From Reichenbachiella carrageenanivorans (GTDB taxonomy: Bacteria; Bacteroidota; Bacteroidia; Cytophagales; Cyclobacteriaceae), in assembly GCF_025639805.1 (NCBI RefSeq), contig NZ_CP106735.1, positions 4,001,501 through 4,065,500 of the forward strand: 64,000 nt of DNA, written 5' to 3'. Within the stretch, counting starts at the first letter, position 1. Each line of letters opens with the position of its first letter. The notes beneath the pieces are model-generated. The model was given only the letters and a program-made list of their open reading frames with translations, did not search any database and had not been told where the DNA came from. The position numbers were made by a program, and so were the translations under genes. Positions 25,256-31,835 of this stretch are shown here, piece by piece.

Positions 25256-26503
25256 ATGAAAACGACCTCTTTCGCCCTTATCCTACTGGGCTTAGTCTCA
25301 TGTACCAAAACCGCTGAATACAACCCCGAACGAAATTTCTCCAATAATCAAAAGTCGATTTTAACCTCATTTATCTTAGCCCAAGACAGTAGCGTTATCG
25401 AACTACCAGCAGGGCATTTTCAGTTTGACAAAAGTTTGATTTTGGAAGGAAAGTCAAACGTAACCATCAAAGGACAAGGTAAAGACAAAACGATACTCTC
25501 ATTCAAAAACCAAACACAAGGAGCAGAAGGGATACGAGTGGCCAATTGCAAAAACATAACACTGCGGGGCTTTGGTATCGAAGATGCTGCTGGCGACAAC
25601 ATCAAAGTAACAGATACTGACCATATCCTCTTCGAAGAACTAATGGTGGGTTGGACTGGCAAAGTAGACTCTACCAATGGTGCCTACGGCCTCTACCCCG
25701 TGATATGCTCCAATGTAACAGTAAGAAACTGTATCGTAATGGGAGCTAGTGATGCTGGCATCTATGTAGGACAATCCGACACCGTACTGATCGAAGGCAA
25801 TACCACCTACTGGAATGTGGCAGGTATAGAAAGTGAAAACTCAAAAGAGGTCATTGTACGAAACAATATCTCGTATGACAATACAGGTGGCATACTCGTA
25901 TTTGACCTACCAGGCTTAACACAATATGGCAACAATATAGAAGTATATGGCAACAATGTCTATGAAAACAACAGAGAGAACTTTGCCCCTCTAGGCAATA
26001 TGGTCAGCGTCACTCCCCCAGGTACTGGCATCCTAATTCTTGCAACTAAAGGGGTGAAAATTCATAACAATACCATTCGCAACAATAAAACCATAGCCGT
26101 AGGCATGGTCAGCTATGCCTTGCTAGAAGCCATGGGTGGCGATCAAAATACAGGCGGTGGTGGTAGTCGCGAAGAACTCGAAAAGCAAAATCAGCTAGAT
26201 GTAAACTACGACCCTTATGTAGGCAATATCCATGTATATGACAACACCTACGAAAACACCTACCTCTTACCCAATTTGAACAATGACTTTGGCAAATTGT
26301 TTCTGTTAAAATTTGGCGCAAGCCTCCCTCAAGTCGCTTGGGACGGACTACAAAGTCCTAATTACTACTTAGCGGATGGTAGTATCAATCCTTCCTATGT
26401 CATTTGTGTGAATGAGGCCGAAGAAGTAAAAACCGTAAACCTTGATGCTTCGAATGAGTTTGCTGGACTGGAGGAAAACCCCGCCATTTTCAATTGCAAT
26501 TGA
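25256..26503 (+). CDS. parallel beta-helix repeat lipoprotein (TIGR03805-type)
   Basis: The chosen start (ATG 25256) places the lipobox LVSC with Cys at residue 16 directly behind a hydrophobic core; a start 30 bases earlier would add ten residues before it. The body is a right-handed parallel beta-helix with repeated N-x-T/V rungs (VTIKGQG, ITLRGFG, VTVRNCI, VLIEGNT, VIVRNNI, IEVYGNN, VKIHNNT). The family is known to occur in two-gene pairs with a signal- or lipobox-bearing partner, and the diheme cytochrome that starts 1 bp after this stop fits that. The biochemical job is not established. Polysaccharide lyase-like or electron-donor binding roles are speculation. The gene probably shares a transcript with the cytochrome. 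Confidence 0.88.
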   Translation: MKTTSFALILLGLVSCTKTAEYNPERNFSNNQKSILTSFILAQDSSVIELPAGHFQFDKSLILEGKSNVTIKGQGKDKTILSFKNQTQGAEGIRVANCKNITLRGFGIEDAAGDNIKVTDTDHILFEELMVGWTGKVDSTNGAYGLYPVICSNVTVRNCIVMGASDAGIYVGQSDTVLIEGNTTYWNVAGIESENSKEVIVRNNISYDNTGGILVFDLPGLTQYGNNIEVYGNNVYENNRENFAPLGNMVSVTPPGTGILILATKGVKIHNNTIRNNKTIAVGMVSYALLEAMGGDQNTGGGGSREELEKQNQLDVNYDPYVGNIHVYDNTYENTYLLPNLNNDFGKLFLLKFGASLPQVAWDGLQSPNYYLADGSINPSYVICVNEAEEVKTVNLDASNEFAGLEENPAIFNCN

Positions 26504-26504
26504 T

Positions 26505-27566
26505 ATGAGAAGTGTACTATTCGCTTTGTCGTTCTTCTTTTTTGCTTGTCAGCAAAAACAAACTAAACAAACCATAATCCCAGTCCCTCTAGGCACAGAT
26601 CAAAGCATTACAGAGCAAATACAATATGCCTCCGTGGGCAAAACCAGACTATCTGACTATGGTTTTTTTGAGGGGCGATTGGCAGACCTGAAACCAAGTG
26701 AGCAGGTCATGCCATATGAACTCAATACACCTCTATTTTCTGATTATGCCTTAAAGAAACGGTTCATTTATTTACCGAAAGGGGAAAAAATAGGCTATCA
26801 AGAAAAAAATGTACTCGATTTTCCTGTGGGCACAGTTTTGATCAAAAACTTCTACTACAGTGCTCGTCAACTAGGTAACATTGCTGACAAAATATTAGAA
26901 ACCAGATTGCTCATTCACGAAAGAGATGGATGGAAGGCTCTGCCATATATCTGGAACACCCAACAGACAGAAGCCTATCTAGAAATCACAGGCGGACTTC
27001 TCCCTACATCACTCCAAAACAAAGGGGTAGTACACTATACCGTCCCTGATATGAACCAATGCAAAAGCTGCCACGACAAAAGTGGTACAATGACACCCAT
27101 CGGGCCTACGGTAAGACAGCTCAACCGAAAAGCTGTGGCCTCCGACACCAACCAAATGCTCCTGCTGGCTGACAAAGGATGGATAGGCCTACCCGATCAC
27201 ACACTTCCCCAACTCGCCGTGTGGAACGACCCTGCCAGTGGCTCACTTAACGAACGCGCCCGAGCTTATCTGGATATCAACTGTGCGCATTGCCACAATG
27301 ATCAAGGCCCTGCTAAAAATTCTGGATTGAATCTGACCTATTTCGAAACCGACCCATATCGGCTAGGGGTCAACAAAAAGCCTGTGGCTGCAGGACGTGG
27401 CTCTGGCAATCTAAAATATGGTATTGTACCTAAGAAACCCGGGGGGTCTATTTTAATACATCGTATGCAAACCACTGAGCCAGGCACGATGATGCCCGAA
27501 CTGGGTAGAAGTCTCCCCCATGACGAAGGAATCGCATTGATCCGAGAATGGATTGAGAAAATGTAA
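26505..27566 (+). CDS. SO2930-type diheme c-type cytochrome lipoprotein
   Basis: This 353-residue protein has a lipobox ending FFAC (Cys 15) when started at ATG 26505. A longer frame opening at 26442 would overlap the previous gene and bury the signal. Two haem-binding motifs are visible: CKSCH (residues 186-190) and CAHCH (260-264). A later MMP near position 27490 could supply an axial Met. The N-terminal half (about residues 30-170) is a beta-rich domain typical of this family. It is the expected partner of the preceding beta-helix lipoprotein (TIGR03805/TIGR03806 pair), with 1 bp between the genes. It probably carries electrons at the outer face of a membrane, but donor and acceptor are unknown. 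Confidence 0.88.
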   Translation: MRSVLFALSFFFFACQQKQTKQTIIPVPLGTDQSITEQIQYASVGKTRLSDYGFFEGRLADLKPSEQVMPYELNTPLFSDYALKKRFIYLPKGEKIGYQEKNVLDFPVGTVLIKNFYYSARQLGNIADKILETRLLIHERDGWKALPYIWNTQQTEAYLEITGGLLPTSLQNKGVVHYTVPDMNQCKSCHDKSGTMTPIGPTVRQLNRKAVASDTNQMLLLADKGWIGLPDHTLPQLAVWNDPASGSLNERARAYLDINCAHCHNDQGPAKNSGLNLTYFETDPYRLGVNKKPVAAGRGSGNLKYGIVPKKPGGSILIHRMQTTEPGTMMPELGRSLPHDEGIALIREWIEKM

Positions 27567-27597
27567 GCCCTTCTTCAACTGTTTTCTTTTATTCTCG

Positions 27598-27605
27598 TAT
27601 GTTTG
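27598..27605 (+). promoter_or_regulatory. -7 box of the ssrA promoter
   Basis: TATGTTTG matches the Bacteroidota -7 consensus TAnnTTTG and lies 36 bases before the mature tmRNA 5' end. No clear TTG box is seen at the expected distance upstream. Confidence 0.5.
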
Positions 27606-27641
27606 CAGACGCAAAAGAAATTTTGCCGTTCATTGATGTAT

Positions 27642-28034
27642 GGGGTCGACCGGTTTTGACAGTAAGTGTGGATATTGTACTTGCGTGTCGGGTGTTGAGT
27701 AAGCACGCGTGATCAATTTACTCCTATTTTATTTGGCGAATCTAATTACGCCATGGCTGCTTAATTTTTTGCGATAGCAAAAATTATTAATCTCGATTAA
27801 GAATCGGGACAGACACATCCCTCCAGGCTTTTGTCTTATGAGCAGGATCAAGGGGTGTCACCTAGTAAGACTAGCTTGAGGCGAAGTTGCTAACCGATAG
27901 CGAAGCTAAAGTAACTGGCAGGAAAAGTGGGTTGTTGAACGCCAGCTCTCCTGTGAGATCCTAAGTTTCAACTATGCATGTAGACGGTCCAATATGGCCT
28001 TATCTGGACGAGGGTTCGATTCCCTCCGACTCCA
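27642..28034 (+). ncRNA. ssrA: tmRNA (trans-translation RNA)
   Basis: The RNA rescues stalled ribosomes by adding a degradation tag. The 5' end GGGGTCGACCGGTTTTGACA and the 3' T-arm and acceptor (GGTTCGATTCCCTCCGACTCC) are typical; GGGGTCG pairs with CGACTCC (28027-28033) to give the 7-bp acceptor stem with one G-U. The 3' CCA is not fully encoded. The tag frame starts at GGC 27735 and reads GESNYAMAA before TAA at 27762-27764, close to the usual GENNYALAA of relatives. No SmpB gene is in the window. Confidence 0.97.
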
Positions 28035-28046
28035 CAATCCTTTACG

Positions 28047-28084
28047 AAAATCGCCGAAATCTTACAGAATTCGGCGATTTTTTT
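28047..28084 (+). terminator. terminator of ssrA
   Basis: A 12-bp stem AAAATCGCCGAA (28047-28058) pairs with TTCGGCGATTTT (28070-28081), followed by more T. It starts 13 bases after the tmRNA end. Confidence 0.92.
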
Positions 28085-28410
28085 CTTTTACATACGAGTT
28101 CACATCTCTATAAGTAAGTATTCTGGCCGAGCTCACTTTCACATCCAAAATTTCAGCATAAGACAGCCCTTCATAGAAATAGAGAAAAATGACTTCACGC
28201 TGACTGGGTGATAGTAAGTTTGTTTTTCATAGATGATTTTAAAATCACACTCCTTCAAGTTGCTAGAAATAGAAAACGGTGCTTCTGCAAAAGAGAAACT
28301 AAAGCCATCTTCTTCTAGCTGCACCCGTTCTTCCTTTTTGATGTGCCGTATAATTCTCCTTTTGAAGGAAGCAAATAGATAGCCTTTGATCGATTTGGAA
28401 AAATATTAAA
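28085..28410 (-). pseudogene. decayed ECF sigma-70 factor (regions 2-4 linker and region 4)
   Basis: Read on the minus strand, 28410 to about 28225 gives IKGYLFASFKRR and an acidic linker EERVQLEEDG like the part of ECF sigma factors before region 4. After a change of frame near 28215, the sequence continues as LSPSQREVIFLYFYEGLSYA and VKVSSARILTYR, which is the region 4 helix-turn-helix pattern (QREVIxLRxYEGLSYxEIA). No start codon or region 2 is found; an in-frame stop lies at 28406-28408 and the region 4 helix appears shortened by about two residues. The gene has therefore lost its N-terminal half and at least one frame. Loss of a surface-signalling sigma factor is plausible but not shown. 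Confidence 0.7.
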
Positions 28411-28755
28411 AACGAAAGGAAAACCAATCAAAGAATTTGAAAATATCTCTCATACGCAAGGTATAGTACTAAATAAACACACGGTAGCCCTTTCAAAAAA
28501 ATACAGGAGAAGTTATATACTCAAAAAAAACAAACACCTCTACCCATAGCTAATTCGAAGTTTTCAATAAGAGTGGTAACATGAAACAGGTGTATTTGTG
28601 ACCCAGATCTAACCATTGTAACCTCCCCCCTGTAGTTTGGCAACATACACACAGCCTCTCATTTGAGTTTGTTTTTAACCTTGTAAAAGTTGGCTCTGCA
28701 TAAGTCAACACACATACGATTAAAACAAAATAATTACTTCTTAACAAAGCATGAT
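28411..28755. other. gap of about 345 bp without a supported gene
   Basis: The stretch between the sigma-factor remnant and the esterase start holds stops in all frames that matter and no recognisable remnant of sigma region 2. TAACCTTG near 28676 is one base off a -7 box and could belong to the esterase gene. I see no repeat or other RNA. Confidence 0.5.
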
Positions 28756-29775
28756 ATGACACAAAAGTTTACAAACAACGCAATAACAATGTTCTTTATG
28801 ATTTTCACGCTACTGATATTTGCTCCTGCGTGTGATGAACAAGCGATTGAAGAAAGCATCGCAAAAGAAGAAACCAAAGAAGAAGAAGAGGTCGTAGAAG
28901 AAGACGACAAAGTTGAAGATGAAGAAGAGGACGTCGTAGAAGAGGAAGAGGAGGTAATCGAGGAAGAAGAAACGGTGGAAGAGGAAGAAGATCCAAACTT
29001 TCAGGGATCAAGAGCCAATTTTCCCCGAAAGGTAGAATATGTAGAAAGTACAGACATGCCTAGTAAAGACAAACTATATATTTTCATTATGGCTGGTCAA
29101 TCCAATATGGCTGGACGAGGATTTGTAGAACCTCAAGACACCATTCCAAATAGCAGAATATTATCGATTGATGCATCTTTGAATTGGATACAAGCAAAGG
29201 AACCACTACACTGGTATGAACCAAAATTTACAGGATTGGATTGCGGAGTATCATTTGCGCAGACCTTGCTCAATTCCGTCCCAGCGGATGTTTCTATTGC
29301 GATGATCCCTTGTGCCGTAGGTGGTAGCAATATACACAACTGGCAAACCAACGCTGAGCATAGAGAGGTATTCCTTCTGGACAACTTCAAGGAAAAAGTA
29401 GCACATGCCGAACAATACGGAACGATAAAAGGTGTAATCTGGCATCAGGGCGAAAGCAACTCCAGCACATCGGCTGCTACTTACAAAACGAAGTTGACCG
29501 ACGTGATCAGCATATTCAGAACTGAAATTGGTGACGACAATTTACCGTTTATCATGGGTGAACTGGGACAATACACCTCACCTGAGGACAAGCAAGACAG
29601 ATGGGATACTTTTAATGACAACCTCCATCTGATCGCTGATGAAGACGACAATCTTTCGGTGGTTCTCTCTGACAACCTTACCGACATCGGTGACGGCACT
29701 CATATGGATTCCGAATCCCAAAGAGAACTAGGAAAAAGGTATGCGGCTGCCTACGTAGAGTTGACGGAAGATTAA
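28756..29775 (+). CDS. SASA/CE6-type carbohydrate esterase lipoprotein with acidic linker
   Basis: The protein of 339 residues is probably a surface esterase removing acetyl or related groups from sugars. Starting at ATG 28756 gives a signal with Cys 26 (APAC) followed by acidic residues that may favour surface display. Residues 31-79 are almost all Glu, Asp and Val, a highly charged spacer. The catalytic domain follows: the SASA nucleophile motif GQSNMAGRG (Ser 116), the conserved WHQGESN block and a C-terminal DGTHMD with Asp 313 and His 316 completing the triad. These blocks define the SASA/carbohydrate esterase family 6 fold (sialate O-acetylesterase, acetylxylan esterase). The substrate cannot be told from sequence. 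A strong palindromic terminator follows. Confidence 0.88.
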   Translation: MTQKFTNNAITMFFMIFTLLIFAPACDEQAIEESIAKEETKEEEEVVEEDDKVEDEEEDVVEEEEEVIEEEETVEEEEDPNFQGSRANFPRKVEYVESTDMPSKDKLYIFIMAGQSNMAGRGFVEPQDTIPNSRILSIDASLNWIQAKEPLHWYEPKFTGLDCGVSFAQTLLNSVPADVSIAMIPCAVGGSNIHNWQTNAEHREVFLLDNFKEKVAHAEQYGTIKGVIWHQGESNSSTSAATYKTKLTDVISIFRTEIGDDNLPFIMGELGQYTSPEDKQDRWDTFNDNLHLIADEDDNLSVVLSDNLTDIGDGTHMDSESQRELGKRYAAAYVELTED

Positions 29776-29801
29776 GGATCGTTTCCAATATTGAAAGAAC
29801 C

Positions 29802-29847
29802 AAACACAACCTTGCCAAAGTCTAGACTTTGGCAAGGTTGTGTTTTT
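29802..29847 (+). terminator. terminator after the esterase gene
   Basis: This is a near-perfect palindrome with 22-bp arms centred between 29823 and 29824 and a run of T at 29843-29848. It ends esterase transcription before the convergent epimerase gene. The T run favours termination of the plus strand. Confidence 0.93.
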
Positions 29848-30046
29848 TATCCCATCTCGATCATAATTGTATCACGGCTCAAGCTTTATGAGACATTTGA
29901 AGCCCGCACTACCACAAATTACCTTTCCTTATAACTACCAATAAAAGATCAAAGAAAAGAAGCCTCATGTAGTGTAACTTTGACTAGAATAGGCTGGGTT
30001 AGATCTACTTACCAGACTCGACTACAAATAATCAATTTTTGTTTCC

Positions 30047-31033
30047 TTACACCCCATTATTTTCCCAAAACCACTTCACGGTTTCTTCCAGTCCGTTTTG
30101 AAAATCAAACTGAGGATCGTAGCCCAATAGTCGCTTAGCTTTATCTATACTGGCCAAAGAATGCGGAATATCCCCTACTCGATTCGGGCCATACTCTATT
30201 TCTATCGATTGGATCTGAGGATCATAAGCACTGAGATATTTTTGTATGTAACTGATCAAGTCATTGAGCGTATTACGGTCGCCATAGGCCGTATTATAAA
30301 CTTGGTTTAGTGCCGCTTCATTAGTCGTACTCAGGGCTAGCAAATTCATCTGTATCACATTATCTATGTAAGTGAAATCACGAGAGTAGCTACCATCCCC
30401 ATTGATCACAGGCGATTCATGATTGATCAAAGTTTTGATAAACTTAGGAATTACTGCAGCGTACCCTCCATCTGGATCTTGCTTCCTCCCAAATACATTA
30501 AAATATCGCAAACCGATGGTATTTAGCCCATACGTTTGATAAAAAATATCGGCATATAGCTCATTCACATATTTGGTAATAGCATAGGGAGACAAAGGCT
30601 TTCCGATGTGCTCCTCTACTTTAGGGAGCTGTTCGGCATCTCCGTAAGTCGACGAGCTCGCCGCATAGACCAACCGCTCCACTTTGGCTTCTTTAGCTGC
30701 TACGAGCATATTCAAAAAACCCGAAACGTTCACATCATTGGTTGTGATCGGATCATTGATAGAGCGAGGCACAGAACCCAATGCTGCCTGGTGCAAAACC
30801 ACATCTACATCAGAAGCGGCTGCATGGCAAACTGCCAAGTCTCGAATATCTCCTTCTATAAGAGAGAAATTTGGATTGTCTAGCAACTGCTCAATATTGG
30901 ATCGTTTGCCAGTCGAGAAATTGTCCAGACACACCACATGGTTGCCCAAGCCCAACAACTGTTCACATAGATTAGAACCTATAAACCCAGCTCCGCCAGT
31001 CACTAATATCTTCTTGTCACTAATGTACTCCAT
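30047..31033 (-). CDS. UDP-GlcNAc 4-epimerase-type NAD-dependent epimerase (WbpP/TviC-like)
   Basis: The enzyme probably interconverts UDP-GlcNAc and UDP-GalNAc, or their uronic acid forms, for polysaccharide synthesis in the cytoplasm. The extended short-chain dehydrogenase fold is clear: GGAGFIG at 13-19 binds NAD, Ser 126-128 supplies the catalytic Ser, and Y150 with K154 form the YxxxK motif. The stretches YAASSSTYGD and SPYAITKYVNELYAD match the WbpP, TviC and WbgU group, and the usual length (about 330-345 aa) fits. No polysaccharide cluster surrounds it, though a glycosyltransferase lies at 44.7 kb. No exact promoter box is seen. Other UDP-sugar specificities remain possible. Confidence 0.9.
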   Translation of the reverse strand: MEYISDKKILVTGGAGFIGSNLCEQLLGLGNHVVCLDNFSTGKRSNIEQLLDNPNFSLIEGDIRDLAVCHAAASDVDVVLHQAALGSVPRSINDPITTNDVNVSGFLNMLVAAKEAKVERLVYAASSSTYGDAEQLPKVEEHIGKPLSPYAITKYVNELYADIFYQTYGLNTIGLRYFNVFGRKQDPDGGYAAVIPKFIKTLINHESPVINGDGSYSRDFTYIDNVIQMNLLALSTTNEAALNQVYNTAYGDRNTLNDLISYIQKYLSAYDPQIQSIEIEYGPNRVGDIPHSLASIDKAKRLLGYDPQFDFQNGLEETVKWFWENNGV

Positions 31034-31188
31034 ACCTGCAAAATAAATACAAACCTGCGGATCATTGACTTTCTATCTGGATTATATCAATCACAAATTC
31101 AACTCTACTAGCGCAACTAACAATTATCCTATTCAAAATATAATATGAGCGCCACAATCGAGTTTTATAAATGTGTTATGTAAAAGAT

Positions 31189-31221
31189 CCGACTCGGGTC
31201 TAATTAGTTAGGACCGATCGG
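31189..31221 (+). promoter_or_regulatory. hairpin in the leader of the small secreted-protein gene
   Basis: CGGGTCTA (31195-31202) can pair with TAGGACCG (31209-31216) around loop ATTAGT, with one mismatch, and an outer CCGA/TCGG stem extends it. The element lies about 40 bases before the start codon. It could be a leader structure or the remains of a terminator; nothing else in the region tells which. Confidence 0.35.
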
Positions 31222-31258
31222 TGGGTCGGCCTTTTGGAATTTTAAAAATGTTAAACAA

Positions 31259-31708
31259 ATGAAAAAATTATTAACCCTGCTATTGGTCTGCGCGCTAGGA
31301 GCCGCTGCCACAGCCCAAGAAATCACGCCCTACACCCAATACAAAATAAACGAAGGCGTAAGTCTGGAAGTGACCAAACTAAAACGTGTAGAACAGTATG
31401 GTTGGGACTCTTTCGAAGTCACTTACCGACTAAAAAACAACACCAAATTTGACTTATTCAAAGTAGATGTTACCCTGTATTTAGTTGATAAAAACGACAA
31501 CCAAGTAGGCACAGTAGAAATACATGACTTCAAAGTCCCTAAAAACTCCGATACAGAATATACTTACGTAGACCTCAAATCACCCTACGTAAATGAAAAG
31601 TACAACAAGATCGTTGTAGTCAAAAACAACATTGAAGTACAAATAGAAGACCCTAAAGGAACCAGTTTGGCTAAAATCAACTGTACTCCCTCTTTCAGCA
31701 TGAGATAA
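31259..31708 (+). CDS. small secreted protein, Ig-like/FxLYD-type fold, unknown role
   Basis: I do not recognise a named family with confidence. The 149-residue product starts with a Sec signal peptide (LLLVCALGAAATAQ). The mature part is mostly short beta strands, with YRLKNNT then FKVDVTLYLVDKNDNQVGT, the pattern of FxLYD-like domains that describe changes in a small extracellular Ig-like domain. A single Cys lies near the C-terminus. The gene stands alone, with a structured leader upstream and a long hairpin terminator downstream, so it is probably its own transcription unit. A periplasmic or extracellular location is inferred from the signal only. Confidence 0.7.
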   Translation: MKKLLTLLLVCALGAAATAQEITPYTQYKINEGVSLEVTKLKRVEQYGWDSFEVTYRLKNNTKFDLFKVDVTLYLVDKNDNQVGTVEIHDFKVPKNSDTEYTYVDLKSPYVNEKYNKIVVVKNNIEVQIEDPKGTSLAKINCTPSFSMR

Positions 31709-31728
31709 TCAATGCCATCCGAAAGAAG

Positions 31729-31785
31729 AAAAAAGTGATCTCGAAAGACACTACATTTAGTAGCCTTCCGGGATCGCTTCTTTTT
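31729..31785 (+). terminator. long hairpin terminator after the small secreted-protein gene
   Basis: AAGTGATCTCGAAAG pairs with CTTCCGGGATCGCTT (one A-C mismatch, a few G-U), with a small inner CTAC/GTAG stem, and the right arm runs into TCTTTTT. It lies about 20 bases after the stop codon. Confidence 0.8.
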
Positions 31786-31798
31786 GATATAATAGAGG

Positions 31799-31828
31799 TT
31801 GTGAATTCGCACACAATCACGACCTTTG
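31799..31828 (+). promoter_or_regulatory. Bacteroidota-type promoter of the radical SAM gene
   Basis: TTG (31799-31801), 19 bases, then GACCTTTG (31821-31828), one base off the -7 consensus TAnnTTTG. The start codon at 31836 is only 7 bases past the box, so the mRNA would have almost no leader. Confidence 0.55.
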
Positions 31829-31835
31829 CGACCCT

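Noticed and set aside
26442..26504. Upstream start for the diheme cytochrome
   Set aside because: It would overlap the beta-helix gene and place the hydrophobic signal and lipobox inside the protein.
28550..28762. Minus-strand 70-codon frame before the esterase gene
   Set aside because: It shows no family pattern, no signal peptide of credible shape and overlaps the esterase start region.
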